Assembly: GCF_001435575.1 (NCBI RefSeq)
Contig: NZ_AZEA01000002.1
Location: 62,001 to 126,000, forward strand
Reading direction: 5' to 3'
DNA: 64,000 nucleotides
DNA from: Lentilactobacillus sunkii DSM 19904
GTDB lineage: Bacteria; Bacillota; Bacilli; Lactobacillales; Lactobacillaceae
Positions 8,525 to 17,920 of the stretch are shown piece after piece. Below the pieces are notes generated by a model, which was not told where the DNA came from, did not search any database, and was given only the letters and a program-made list of their open reading frames with translations. A program made the position numbers and the translations under genes. Numbering within the stretch: the stretch's first letter is position 1; each line of letters starts with the position of its first letter.

Positions 8525-10096
8525 ATGATGCCAACATTTATTAACGGAAAGATATTCATGGGAACTGGGACAACCAACTTCGTTTCAGCAATGAAAATTG
8601 AACACGGCAAAGTAACTTGGATTGGGGATTCAAATGAAATCAGTGATCCGGATGCCATCAACCTCAACGGTAAAACGGTCTTACCAGGCTTAATTGACGT
8701 GCATACCCATCCAAAGTACATTGCCGATGCTTTGCACGGGGTTGCTTGTACCCCGCCAAACGTCAATAGCATTGAAGATATGAAGACTGCCCTGCGGCAT
8801 TCGCCAGCGTTGGGCAAAGGTGCTGATACCTGGATTGAAGGCTGGGGCTTTGATGAGACCAAGTTAGCCGAGCACCGCACCCCAACAGTCGATGATCTGG
8901 ATGAAATTTCCACCACTCAGCCGATTTTTGTCTACCGATCAGATTGTCACTCATCAATTGGTAACTCAAAAGCATTAGAACTGGCTGGCATCACCCCCAC
9001 AACGCCCGATCCGGTTGGCGGCTTTATCGGCCATTTCCCAGATGGACGCCCTAACGGTTATATGAAGGAGGTGGCAGCCACCCAGTTACTGATCAAAGCC
9101 AAATCTGCTCAAAGCTATCAAGGCGACGTGGATAATATGGTGAACAGCTCCGAGCACTATCTGAAAAATGGAATTGTCGCTATCGGTGAAATGATGGGTC
9201 GAATTCGACCATACGATTCACTAAAGCTCTATCAGGATTCGGTTAAAGCCGGCTTCAAACCCAAGTCATCGATTTACTACGTTTATGATGAAGTGGCTGG
9301 AAACACTAAGCTCAAGCCAACCAAGGACAATCAACTAAGAATTGCGGGCATCAAAGTCTTCATGGACGGCAGCATTTCCGGTGAAACCGCCTATAACAGC
9401 CAACCCTACCCCAGCGGTAAGAATGGTGTATGCCTAACTGATGCCACCAAACTCAAACAAACCGTTGCCTACGCAAAAGCGCATGATCTGCAAGTTGCCA
9501 TTCACGCCATGGGTGACGCTGCTATTCAGTTAATCTTAGATGTCACCGATAGGATGGAACCATGGCTGGCAGACCGCCCATCCATTCGAATTGAACATGC
9601 TTCTATTTTAAGTGATGAAATGCTCAATCAAATCAATACGGCAACCATGCAGTATGCGTTGGTGACCCAACCGATTTTCCTCTTCGCAGAAGATGAATCG
9701 TATCGAAATTATTTATCACCACAACAGTTCAAGGAAGCCTACCGAGTAAAATCAATGATGGATTCCAAAGCCGAATTTGCCTTGAGTTCGGATGCCCCAT
9801 GTACGCCATGGGCAGAACCTGACAGTCCATTTGTCAACATCTATGCCGCCGTGACTCGAACTGCAGTTAACGGTGACGTGGTCAATGCAGAAGAGGCCAT
9901 CAGCGTTCCAGAAGCGGTTCTCGCGTATACCAGCTGGCCGGCCAAGATTGGTGGTTTCCAACAGAATGGCAAGCTGACACCGGGATATGCAGGTGATTTT
10001 GTCATTTTGGATCGCGATATTTTCTCGGTTCCACACGATGAAATCAAAGACGTTCGGGTTGAGGAAACTTGGATGGCTGGGGAAAAAGTTTATTAG
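8525..10096 (+). CDS. YtcJ-like amidohydrolase
   Basis: This 523-residue metal-dependent hydrolase belongs to the COG1574 (YtcJ/LAF3) group. Visible are the N-terminal metal pair in DVHTHPKY, the central KVFMDGSISGETA segment, AIHAMGDAA, RIEHAS and a C-terminal SSDAPCTPW metal-binding Asp. The substrate is unknown and no signal peptide is present. GAGGAG precedes two consecutive ATG codons (8525, 8528), either of which may be used. It is a single gene with its own terminator. Confidence 0.88.
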   Translation: MMPTFINGKIFMGTGTTNFVSAMKIEHGKVTWIGDSNEISDPDAINLNGKTVLPGLIDVHTHPKYIADALHGVACTPPNVNSIEDMKTALRHSPALGKGADTWIEGWGFDETKLAEHRTPTVDDLDEISTTQPIFVYRSDCHSSIGNSKALELAGITPTTPDPVGGFIGHFPDGRPNGYMKEVAATQLLIKAKSAQSYQGDVDNMVNSSEHYLKNGIVAIGEMMGRIRPYDSLKLYQDSVKAGFKPKSSIYYVYDEVAGNTKLKPTKDNQLRIAGIKVFMDGSISGETAYNSQPYPSGKNGVCLTDATKLKQTVAYAKAHDLQVAIHAMGDAAIQLILDVTDRMEPWLADRPSIRIEHASILSDEMLNQINTATMQYALVTQPIFLFAEDESYRNYLSPQQFKEAYRVKSMMDSKAEFALSSDAPCTPWAEPDSPFVNIYAAVTRTAVNGDVVNAEEAISVPEAVLAYTSWPAKIGGFQQNGKLTPGYAGDFVILDRDIFSVPHDEIKDVRVEETWMAGEKVY

Positions 10097-10101
10097 ACAC
10101 A

Positions 10102-10134
10102 AAAATCACACTCGAATTGAGTGTGATTTTTTAT
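10102..10134. terminator. Bidirectional terminator (amidohydrolase / arabinan operon)
   Basis: AAAATCACACTC (10102-10113) pairs with GAGTGTGATTTT (10119-10130), with a further T run. It lies between convergent genes and probably ends both. Confidence 0.85.
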
Positions 10135-10190
10135 GGGGTGAAACACTTGAAGCATTGTGACTTACAAATGGTTTCAATAACCACGAAACA

Positions 10191-11687
10191 TTAATCTTTT
10201 GCGTTCAAACGAATAACATTCCACGAAAGTGGCTCTAAGTTGGCAGATACTTTGTTGTCAGAAACCGTTATACTTGATAGCGTCTGTAACTTCATTGACT
10301 GATCTTCATTTGTTTTTTTGATATCATATCCACAAAACTGTGTTGCTTCAACAATACCTGTCACATCAAAGTTTGCTAACGTGGATTCAAATTCAACTTT
10401 TTCCTTGGACTTGTTTTCCACGAAAATTGTTAATTCATCCTTATCAGGATTAAAAGTTGCCATTGAATCAGTGTAAGGTACATCATAGTCTTTTGCCTTA
10501 TACGCAGGAACATCTTGTTGGGATTTCAACGCAATTCCTTGAGCAAAATTTGAAACTTGCATGAATGGATAAAAGATTGATTGATACCAAACTGATGGTT
10601 CGCCAGTGGTATTCGTCATAATTGGTGCAATGACATTAATCAGCTGAGCCAAACACCCAATCTTTACACGGTCAGCATGTTTCATGAGGGTAATTGCGAG
10701 ACTGCCTACAAGTAATGCATCCTCAAAGTTATAATGATCCTCAAGTAGGTGGGGTGCTTCCTGCCATGGTGCCTGTTTGTCATCATCAGCCTTTGAATGG
10801 TACCAAACATTCCATTCATCCATTGATAAATTAATCCGTTTATTGCTGTGCCGACGGGCCTTGACTGCATCACAAACAGCGACAACATCACTTATGAAGC
10901 CATCAAAATCGACAGACTTTCCTAAAAATTCAGCCAGATTATCATCATAATTGTCATAATACTGATGGAGGGAAAGATAATCTACATCATCATAAACATG
11001 ATCTAAAAGTGTTTCCTCCCAAGTACCAAAAGTAGGCATCGTTCTCAACGAGCTTCCACTCGCTACTAATTCGATATCAGGATCAACAAGACGCATAACT
11101 TTGGCGGTTTCGTGAGCTAAGCGACCATATTCGTAAGCGGTCTTATGCCCAATTTGCCAGTCGCCATCCATTTCATTACCGAGGGACCATACCTTAATGT
11201 TAAATGGTTTTTCAGCACCATTTTGTCGACGCATGTCACTCCAGTACGTTCCTTTGGGATAATTACAATATTCGATTAAATTGCGAGCTTCATCAATACC
11301 ACGAGTCCCAAGATTAACGGCCATATCAGGCTTTGCACCAACTTTTTGACACCACTTCATGAATTCATGAAGGCCAAATTGATTGGTTTCTTTACTTCTC
11401 CATGCCAGGTCAAGTTTAGTCGGGCGCTGATCCTTTGGACCAATACCATCCTCCCAGTTATAGCCTGACACAAAGTTACCACCTGGATATCTGATTAATG
11501 GAACATTCAATTTCTTTACAGCTTCAATCACATCTTTTCGAAATCCGTCTTCATCGGCAGTTGGATGGTCTGGTTGGTAGATTCCTTCGTAAACGGATCG
11601 TCCTAATTGCTCTGTGAAGGATCCCCACATTCTGGGGTCAATCTTAGAAATTGTTTGATTGCGGTCAATGAATAATGTTGATTTGAT
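10191..11687 (-). CDS. abfA: GH51 alpha-L-arabinofuranosidase, start codon apparently lost
   Basis: This is an intracellular exo-acting enzyme that removes arabinose from arabino-oligosaccharides. Counting from the first ATG (11630), the acid/base Glu is 153 (GNEMDGD) and the nucleophile Glu 272 (MDEWN). That ATG opens inside the conserved N-terminus and has no ribosome site. In frame upstream, 19 further codons read KSTLFIDRNQTISKIDPR after ATC at 11685-11687. GGAGG lies exactly 8 nt before this ATC, where an ATG would be expected. Another ATG (11692-11694) touches the ribosome site but starts a 9-codon frame that stops. The gene may be translated from ATC, truncated, or silent. It is last in the operon. 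Confidence 0.85.
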   Translation of the reverse strand: MKSTLFIDRNQTISKIDPRMWGSFTEQLGRSVYEGIYQPDHPTADEDGFRKDVIEAVKKLNVPLIRYPGGNFVSGYNWEDGIGPKDQRPTKLDLAWRSKETNQFGLHEFMKWCQKVGAKPDMAVNLGTRGIDEARNLIEYCNYPKGTYWSDMRRQNGAEKPFNIKVWSLGNEMDGDWQIGHKTAYEYGRLAHETAKVMRLVDPDIELVASGSSLRTMPTFGTWEETLLDHVYDDVDYLSLHQYYDNYDDNLAEFLGKSVDFDGFISDVVAVCDAVKARRHSNKRINLSMDEWNVWYHSKADDDKQAPWQEAPHLLEDHYNFEDALLVGSLAITLMKHADRVKIGCLAQLINVIAPIMTNTTGEPSVWYQSIFYPFMQVSNFAQGIALKSQQDVPAYKAKDYDVPYTDSMATFNPDKDELTIFVENKSKEKVEFESTLANFDVTGIVEATQFCGYDIKKTNEDQSMKLQTLSSITVSDNKVSANLEPLSWNVIRLNAKD

Positions 11688-11719
11688 AACTCATCCCTCC
11701 ATTTCAAAGAATTGTTACA

Positions 11720-13012
11720 TCACTCTTTAGAACTCTCAATTTCAGATTCTTTGCCTTTATCAGCCTCAATTTCACCAGCTTGGACTGGATCTTCCTTCTT
11801 CAAAGTGAACGCAGCAAATAAGGTAATGGCAAATACCATGATACCCATCAAAACATAAGTGTGTTGGTAACCGATAACGTCATACAACTTACCAGCAACA
11901 GATGAGAATATGAACACCGAAATTTGCTTTGCAAAGTTGGAAGCTAAAGCATATACAGTAGCATATAAACGAATGTCAAATGCCCCTGCAATGTATTTCA
12001 TGATCGAAGTAAGAAGCAATGGCATTTCCAGTCCAGCAATTAATCTAAAGAATACAACCCATCCCCATGTCGGTGATAATGCTGATCCTAGAATACGAAT
12101 ACATGTTAAGAATCCATAAATGATAAGCCCATTTCGTGCACCTATTTTGTTAATAATCCATGGCATTGGGAACATTAAAATAAATTCAATAACCGTTTGA
12201 CCTGAAGTCATGTAGCTGTATACCAAAGTACCTTGTGCTGCTGTATCAAAAAATGTTTTGAAGAAAATAATGAATTGTTGGTCAAAAACATCAAAGATTG
12301 CTGAAGCACCCATATAAAAGATAGCAAGGATCCATAAGTTCTTGATCTTGAAAACAGACGTAACTGTCTTCCAATCGAGTGAGTTAGAAGTGTCTCCGGC
12401 TGCAGCAGCATTTTCCAAATTGACCTTATCACTAAAGAGAAGTAAGAATGTCAAGACAATTGCGGCAGCAGTACATGCCCAGAAAATTGAATCTGGTTTC
12501 CATAGGAACAAACGTCCGGCAACTAATGATGCAACAATTCCAGCGGCTGAACCACCTAGACGTGAGTGACTATATTCAAAACCGTTAGCTAAGCTGGCAC
12601 GCTGTACATATTGTTCAATAACACTGACACCACCATTTAAGATGAAACTTAAGAAGGTACCAGTAACAATAGCAACCAACCCAGCATTAATATGCATCAA
12701 TGGAACGAATAACCACTGGAAGTATGGTCCAATAAAAATTGCAACAACAGAGATCGTAAGAATTAAATTTTTCTTGAATAGTAATTTATCCGATAAAACA
12801 CCAAACACAGGTTGGAAAAGCAGCGAAATTCCAGCCATCATTGAAAATACAAGACCCGATTCAGTTCCATTCAAATGGCCAACTTGTTCCATCCAAAGGG
12901 TCAAATACCCATAAACGGTTGCCCAAATGAAGAAGTAACTAAAGTGTGAAAATGGGAATCCCCAAAAGTGCTTATTTTGCTTTTTTTGTGGTGCTTCTGC
13001 ACTATTTTGCAT
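11720..13012 (-). CDS. MFS oligosaccharide:H+ symporter (LacY/OHS type)
   Basis: This 430-residue membrane protein has 12 predicted helices. Its N-terminus (FWGFPFSHFSYFFIWATVYGYLTLWM) and the GVLSDKLLFKKN loop are typical of the oligosaccharide:H+ symporter group that includes LacY, RafB and CscB. Lying between a GH43 and a GH51 enzyme with no signal peptides, it is the likely importer of short arabino-oligosaccharides; this specificity is inferred. AGGAGG precedes the ATG. It has a polar, Glu/Lys-rich C-terminal tail. Confidence 0.85.
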   Translation of the reverse strand: MQNSAEAPQKKQNKHFWGFPFSHFSYFFIWATVYGYLTLWMEQVGHLNGTESGLVFSMMAGISLLFQPVFGVLSDKLLFKKNLILTISVVAIFIGPYFQWLFVPLMHINAGLVAIVTGTFLSFILNGGVSVIEQYVQRASLANGFEYSHSRLGGSAAGIVASLVAGRLFLWKPDSIFWACTAAAIVLTFLLLFSDKVNLENAAAAGDTSNSLDWKTVTSVFKIKNLWILAIFYMGASAIFDVFDQQFIIFFKTFFDTAAQGTLVYSYMTSGQTVIEFILMFPMPWIINKIGARNGLIIYGFLTCIRILGSALSPTWGWVVFFRLIAGLEMPLLLTSIMKYIAGAFDIRLYATVYALASNFAKQISVFIFSSVAGKLYDVIGYQHTYVLMGIMVFAITLFAAFTLKKEDPVQAGEIEADKGKESEIESSKE

Positions 13013-13037
13013 ATTTAAATGCCTCCTGAATTATTTG

Positions 13038-14003
13038 TTAATCATAGTTATAAGGAACCGGCTTACCAAAGTTAGGGGTTCCATCATCATTCCAGTTAAA
13101 CGCCTGAACCTTTGTATGACGGTTGGGATCGTATAACGGATCGCCTTTAATGTCGGTATAATCACGGCAATGATAAACAAGAATATCGGTTTTACCATCT
13201 TCGCCGACTGTAAATGAATTATGGCCAGGACCATATTGGTGAGTGGCCATGTCGCTTTGGAAGACCGGCTTCTTGGATTTAGTCCAATTGCTTGCATCCA
13301 AAAGATCTTGGTCGTCGGGAATACTTAGCATCCCCATGCAATAATTTTCATCTGTTGCACTAGCAGAGTAAGTAAGGAAGAAACGACCGTTTCGATGAAT
13401 AACGGCAGGCCCTTCATTTACCCAAAAGATCTTTGTTTCCCAGTCAAACTCAGGCTGCGTTAACATAACGGGCTTTGTCTTAAGAGTCCAAGGATTTTTC
13501 ATTTCAGCAATATAAATGTTTGAATTGCCTTTAATCTCGGGATCCTTTTGTGCCCAAACATAGTAAAGCTTGTCGTTGGCTTCAAAGCAGGTTGCATCCA
13601 ATGAGAAACTGTCCATGCCAGTTTCAACCTGGCCATGCTCAGTCCAGTCATCTTCACTCCGCATTGGATCAGGATTGTCACATTCGATACAGAACATTCT
13701 GTGTTGGAACATACCATTCTTATCGAAAGCCGTTGTTTCAGCAGCCGCAAAATAGATGAACCATTTGTCATCAATGTAGTGAATTTCCGGTGCCCAAATT
13801 AATTGGCTCATGGGACCGCTTTCATGTTTGCGCCAAATTGTCCGTGGTGCAGCATGCGCAAGGCCCTCCAAAGTTTTGGCACGGCGGATTTCAATTAAGT
13901 TGTATGCCGGAACAGAGGCAGTAAAGTAATAATAGCCATCTGTATGTTTATAAATATATGGATCGGCCCGCTGAACAATCAGCGGATTTGTATAGACTGT
14001 CAA
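13038..14003 (-). CDS. GH43 exo-arabinofuranosidase / arabinosidase
   Basis: This 321-residue five-bladed propeller enzyme has no signal peptide, so it acts inside the cell. Candidate GH43 catalytic residues are Asp14 (RADPYIY), Asp136 (SLDAT) and Glu197 (NEGPA). It resembles the subgroup of exo-1,5-alpha-L-arabinofuranosidases. It starts at TTG with AGAGGA 7 nt upstream; no better ATG exists. It is the first gene of the operon GH43-MFS-GH51, driven by the promoter at 14064-14092. Confidence 0.85.
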   Translation of the reverse strand: MTVYTNPLIVQRADPYIYKHTDGYYYFTASVPAYNLIEIRRAKTLEGLAHAAPRTIWRKHESGPMSQLIWAPEIHYIDDKWFIYFAAAETTAFDKNGMFQHRMFCIECDNPDPMRSEDDWTEHGQVETGMDSFSLDATCFEANDKLYYVWAQKDPEIKGNSNIYIAEMKNPWTLKTKPVMLTQPEFDWETKIFWVNEGPAVIHRNGRFFLTYSASATDENYCMGMLSIPDDQDLLDASNWTKSKKPVFQSDMATHQYGPGHNSFTVGEDGKTDILVYHCRDYTDIKGDPLYDPNRHTKVQAFNWNDDGTPNFGKPVPYNYD

Positions 14004-14063
14004 TATAAAATCCTCTTTTCTATAATTTGTTAAGTGACCTTTCGATCACCTGTGCACATACTT

Positions 14064-14092
14064 ATAATATTTCCAGTTGTTGCTTTCGACAA
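14064..14092 (-). promoter_or_regulatory. Promoter of the arabinan operon
   Basis: On the minus strand TTGTCG (14092-14087) and TATTAT (14069-14064) are separated by 17 nt. It drives the GH43 gene starting at 14003. Confidence 0.65.
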
Positions 14093-14119
14093 GCAATTAT
14101 GTAAATGTTTTGATTGTTT

Positions 14120-14148
14120 TTGACTTAGAATCACAGTTTTGCTAAGAT
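14120..14148 (+). promoter_or_regulatory. Promoter of the ArsR-type regulator
   Basis: TTGACT (14120-14125), a 17-nt spacer and TAAGAT (14143-14148) form a strong sigma-A promoter, divergent from the arabinan promoter. It leaves a leader of about 120 nt before the GTG start. Confidence 0.7.
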
Positions 14149-14158
14149 AAAGGTGTTT

Positions 14159-14172
14159 CGTAAACGGTTTCA
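14159..14172. promoter_or_regulatory. cre site (CcpA)
   Basis: CGTAAACGGTTTCA matches the cre consensus TGWAANCGNTNWCA at 13 of 14 positions. It lies just downstream of the regulator's transcription start, where CcpA would act as a roadblock, and about 67 nt upstream of the arabinan -35. Confidence 0.75.
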
Positions 14173-14275
14173 ATTTTAAGATTAATATTTATGTTGATTG
14201 AGACTATTAAAGACAAGCAGACTTAATAAATACCCGATTAATTAAAACGTAAACTTTGAGCAGGAGGTCACAAAG

Positions 14276-15166
14276 GTGGACTTAGATATTTCCAACGACT
14301 CATTAGAGGTCTATAAGGCGCTCGCCAGTCCCGTGAGAATTAAAATCATCCAGACATTGTCATCACAGAGAATGAGCGTCCAAGAATTATCCAGTAAATT
14401 GAAACTAAGTAGTACAATCATCTTGATGCATTTAAACAAGCTTGCCGATGCCGGGATTATCGGTTTTGAACGACAAGGCCACAGTAAAATTTCTTATCTG
14501 AAAGTCGATAACATTAACGTCCACTTTTCGACGACGATCTACCCCGCATTTGCGGAATATCAGACGCAGGTTCCAGTGGGCCAGTTTACCGATTACTCGG
14601 TGACCCCATCTTGTGGTCTCGCCGGCAAAAACGACTACATTGGTAAAGTCGACAACCCAAAGTATTTCATGAGCCCCGATCGAATTAAGGCCGGCATGAT
14701 TTGGTGGACTGATGGCTTCGTCGAGTATCAGTTTCCAAATTATCTGGAGGACAAAGACAAGCTGGAAATGCTCGATCTTTCTATGGAACTCGGTTCTGAA
14801 TTTCCATTTTCCAACAACGTTTGGCCTTCAGACATCACCTTTTATATTAATAATGTTGAAGTTGGTACATGGACCAGCCCTGGTGACTTTTCCGATATTC
14901 GTGGGAAGTACACGCCGGCCTGGGTACCTGATAACGTTAACCAATACGGCCAATTAAAAGTTGTTCGGATTACCGACCACGGCAGCTATCTTGATGGCCA
15001 GCCGTTCACCGACGTTTCCATCGATGACATCGACTGGAAACAGCCGACTTTTACCGTTCGTTTCGCGATCAAAGACAACGCCAAGCACAAAGGCGGCTGC
15101 ACCATTTTCGGCCACGGATTCGGTAATTATGATCAAGATATTCAGATGAAGCTTTTTCATAGCTAA
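14276..15166 (+). CDS. ArsR-type winged-helix regulator of the arabinan locus
   Basis: This 296-residue protein has an N-terminal winged helix (about residues 8-75: ALASPVRIKIIQTLS ... LAGIIGFERQGHSKISYL type). A β-rich C-terminal domain of about 200 residues follows, rich in aromatics and Asp. This is longer than metal-sensing ArsR proteins and has no metal-binding cysteine cluster, so the C-terminal domain may sense a sugar. It is divergent from the GH43 operon, so a role in its control is likely. It starts at GTG with AGGAGG 8 nt upstream; no ATG is near. Confidence 0.78.
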   Translation: MDLDISNDSLEVYKALASPVRIKIIQTLSSQRMSVQELSSKLKLSSTIILMHLNKLADAGIIGFERQGHSKISYLKVDNINVHFSTTIYPAFAEYQTQVPVGQFTDYSVTPSCGLAGKNDYIGKVDNPKYFMSPDRIKAGMIWWTDGFVEYQFPNYLEDKDKLEMLDLSMELGSEFPFSNNVWPSDITFYINNVEVGTWTSPGDFSDIRGKYTPAWVPDNVNQYGQLKVVRITDHGSYLDGQPFTDVSIDDIDWKQPTFTVRFAIKDNAKHKGGCTIFGHGFGNYDQDIQMKLFHS

Positions 15167-15195
15167 CACATATAAGAATAGGATGGCGATTATTT

Positions 15196-15795
15196 ATGGA
15201 GTTTGAAGATCGGATGAGAGAATTCATTTTAAGCTTTTTGGAGACGCAGCCTAACCATGTCAATCTGAAAACAGTGCAAAAGTTAATCGATTATGGTAAA
15301 AACAACAACTATCGTGCGCCCCAAATCTTGAATGAATTGGCCAAAATGGATCAAAAGCATGAACAGGTGTTGACAGCCACCTTTGATATTGATTTTGTAG
15401 ACGGCGTTAAATTGTTCGATAATCACGCGGATAAGTGGCTGACCGACAAGGGAACCGCCTATCTTAAGGAGCTCAAGCATCAACAGAGTAACAGCGATAC
15501 CGTCGACTTTCCAAAAGAAGAAGCCCAATTAGAAACAACTCAATTCGATGGCTACCTGACACAGCTCACCGCCATTCGCAGCACACTTAAAAGCCAATCC
15601 GAGAAGGTTACCCTTCAAGAGTTCGCATTGGAATTGCGGCACCTCTTAACCGACACCAAGAAGCTGGACAAGGGTGCCCTCAATAAATTCAAACCATTTG
15701 TCGATCGCAACTGGAATGAACTATCAACGCCAATGACGCCAATTTTGGTTGAGCTATCAAGACGCTTCTTAATTGAAAATAGTTACGATGACTAA
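15196..15795 (+). CDS. Uncharacterised cytosolic protein
   Basis: This 199-residue protein is charged, has no signal or membrane segment and matches no family I recognise. Its first 60 residues look like a small helical domain (LKTVQKLIDYGKNNNYRAP). The middle is acidic and Gln-rich. It sits 29 nt after the ArsR-type regulator with the same direction and is followed by a strong terminator, so the two are probably co-transcribed. Confidence 0.6.
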   Translation: MEFEDRMREFILSFLETQPNHVNLKTVQKLIDYGKNNNYRAPQILNELAKMDQKHEQVLTATFDIDFVDGVKLFDNHADKWLTDKGTAYLKELKHQQSNSDTVDFPKEEAQLETTQFDGYLTQLTAIRSTLKSQSEKVTLQEFALELRHLLTDTKKLDKGALNKFKPFVDRNWNELSTPMTPILVELSRRFLIENSYDD

Positions 15796-15807
15796 TCATC
15801 TAATCAA

Positions 15808-15855
15808 AAACGAGCACCAAACCCAGTCAATCCTGAGTTTGGTGCTCGTTTAATA
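15808..15855. terminator. Terminator after the regulator unit
   Basis: AAACGAGCACCAAAC (15808-15822) pairs with GTTTGGTGCTCGTTT (15837-15851). It is a strong 15-bp stem between convergent genes. Confidence 0.85.
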
Positions 15856-15877
15856 TCCATTTAAGCTTAAAAATCTA

Positions 15878-16588
15878 TTATAATGTCTGAAGCCACTCAA
15901 CACATAGTGGGAACCACTTGGCAAAATGATCATCGGTACGGTCGTTGTTGACGATTCCAACAAATTTGTTGGCAAGGCTGAAACCGTGGCCACCAGTACT
16001 GAACAGATGAACTTCAAAATTAACACCATTCTGATACAACGCATCAGTGTATGGATAAATATGGTCAACATAAGGTGCCAATTGATCGCCACGGGCACCG
16101 AAGATGAAGGTTGGCGGTGTGTTCTTAGTAACCTGCTTAGTAACATCTTCACTGTGAATACCAATCTTTTCGTCCAATGCCTGAGTGAGAACTGGGTAGC
16201 CTAATACTGCGAACTTTGCCTTGGTATCCTTCTCATTGGAATAAGCTGCAGCCAGTTGACCGCCGGCTGAAAAGCCGATAACACCCAATTTATTGGTGTC
16301 CACGTTCAGGTCCTTGGCGTTCTTGGTAATGTAATCAAAAGCCATCTCAATACTCTGCTTGGCTTCTTGATAATCTTTCTTTTCATTAACCGGGTATTCA
16401 ACCACGAAAGCTTGATAACTCTTGGTTAGAAAAGTCAACGCTACTCGAGCTGCATCCCGTTCTTTAAATGTCTTATAACTTCCGCCGGGCAGAATAACAA
16501 TCCCGGGTAAGGCAACGTCACTGTCAGCATCATAAATATCCAATTTGATGCCTTTTTCTTTATCAAACACAACTTGTTTAAAATTCAT
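15878..16588 (-). CDS. Alpha/beta hydrolase, acetylesterase-like
   Basis: This 236-residue cytosolic hydrolase has an oxyanion-type PGGSY near 34-38, the nucleophile elbow GFSAGG with Ser107, an Asp in FGARGDQLAPY, and a C-terminal GGHGFSLA carrying the catalytic His. The layout matches the BD-FAE/acetyl xylan esterase-like group, which deacetylates sugars or cleaves small esters. The natural substrate is unknown, though a link to plant oligosaccharides fits the neighbouring locus. TGAGGTGA precedes the ATG. Confidence 0.83.
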   Translation of the reverse strand: MNFKQVVFDKEKGIKLDIYDADSDVALPGIVILPGGSYKTFKERDAARVALTFLTKSYQAFVVEYPVNEKKDYQEAKQSIEMAFDYITKNAKDLNVDTNKLGVIGFSAGGQLAAAYSNEKDTKAKFAVLGYPVLTQALDEKIGIHSEDVTKQVTKNTPPTFIFGARGDQLAPYVDHIYPYTDALYQNGVNFEVHLFSTGGHGFSLANKFVGIVNNDRTDDHFAKWFPLCVEWLQTL

Positions 16589-16843
16589 ACAATCACCTCA
16601 ACTACTATGATAAGTTGCGATGAAAGAAAATACCATTAGAAAATCTTTTCATTTTGCCGGATCACTACGCCTGTCTTGATTCTCTAGGGTTATTGGATTT
16701 TTTTATACGGTTATTGGATAAACTTATAAACTTTTATAACAATTTGTCGTATAATATCAGAGTTAGTATCAAATCTGGTTTCACGCGGCTTTCAAGCGCG
16801 CTTTCATCAAAGTACCACATCAATATTTCTGGGGAGAAATAAC

Positions 16844-17908
16844 ATGACAAGATTTTACAAATATGTCACCTATGGGGCCATTGCTTTGGCAACACTAGGT
16901 GCCACTCTATTTGGCTTTACGGTTAAAAATCAACCGGCAAGCCACACTACTGCGGATACATCCAGGGTGCAGGTGGATTACACGACCCAAGTGTTACCAC
17001 ATGCTTATGGATTGAAAAAGAATGCCAAGCTTTACACCGACGTCCATCTAACCAAAGCGGTCAGTGCCAAGCCTTATCTAAAGAGCACCTGGTATCGAAC
17101 CGAAGAAGCTGATCTAACATTAAACGGGAAAACTCGTAAAATATTCAGAGTGACCAATACTGAGCAGACCCATACTTTTTGGGTCGCCAAATCACAACTG
17201 ATGGGAATCTCTTCAAAATCTTATAACGTTAAATTAAAAGCTGCCAAAAGTCACTTTCTTGGCCAAAAAATTGGCGTTTTGGGCGACTCGATTCCTGCCG
17301 GTTGGGATGGCTTTCATTTCTATGCCCATAGTTCATTCCCTGACTGGGTTGCCAAATATCTGGGCACCGGAACGTCGGTATACAATTTTGCCTGCCCAAG
17401 TGCAAGAATCGTTGGCAACCGCTGGGCATATTTAGGTACCACCCATGTACCACAAGACTTATCAGCGGTTATTGCCGATAAGAAAAATCAAATCAAGAAA
17501 ATGAACATCATCTTCATCCAAATTGGGACCAATGACTACACCAACTATTCCGGATCAGGCTCGTTGACCAACGTCATCAGCCATCTACGCCATAACTTGG
17601 CAACCGTTCAAAAGCTGAACCCGAATGCTCAAATTTACGGTATCCTGCCAATTTCAAGATATGACGCAAACGGCAGAAATCGCCAGAACATGCGGGATAT
17701 GTACGGTTATACGTATGGTCAATTGCGATACGAGGAACAGAAGCTGTATCGGGCCCGTGGTGTGAAGGTCATCAATTTCCAGAAGATTGCCCCGAATATC
17801 ATTACCGATCAGAACAAAAATGTGACATTAGAAGATCACGAAATCCATCCAACCGCTGAAACTGCTCAAAAGTTGGGCTACGCTTTAGCAAAAGCACTGG
17901 CTGAATAG
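16844..17908 (+). CDS. Secreted SGNH/GDSL hydrolase with N-terminal surface module (paralogue 1)
   Basis: This 354-residue exported protein begins with a hydrophobic segment (about 9-26). Residues 50-125 form a Lactobacillus-type surface module (LKKNAKLYTDVHLTKAVS ... YRVTN-like, FWVAKSQL). The hydrolase domain follows, with GDSIPAGWDG (Ser149), a Gly/Asn block around GNRW, IGTNDYTNYSG and a C-terminal DHEIHP with the Asp/His pair. It probably deacylates or de-esterifies cell-envelope material. GGGGAG sits 7 nt upstream of ATG. A close paralogue lies at 18656 with only an ASCH gene, on the opposite strand, between them. Confidence 0.85.
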   Translation: MTRFYKYVTYGAIALATLGATLFGFTVKNQPASHTTADTSRVQVDYTTQVLPHAYGLKKNAKLYTDVHLTKAVSAKPYLKSTWYRTEEADLTLNGKTRKIFRVTNTEQTHTFWVAKSQLMGISSKSYNVKLKAAKSHFLGQKIGVLGDSIPAGWDGFHFYAHSSFPDWVAKYLGTGTSVYNFACPSARIVGNRWAYLGTTHVPQDLSAVIADKKNQIKKMNIIFIQIGTNDYTNYSGSGSLTNVISHLRHNLATVQKLNPNAQIYGILPISRYDANGRNRQNMRDMYGYTYGQLRYEEQKLYRARGVKVINFQKIAPNIITDQNKNVTLEDHEIHPTAETAQKLGYALAKALAE

Positions 17909-17920
17909 TGATAGATAAAT

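Noticed and set aside
8380-8916. Long minus-strand frame inside the amidohydrolase gene
   Set aside because: It is a shadow: the plus-strand frame carries full family motifs and a ribosome site.
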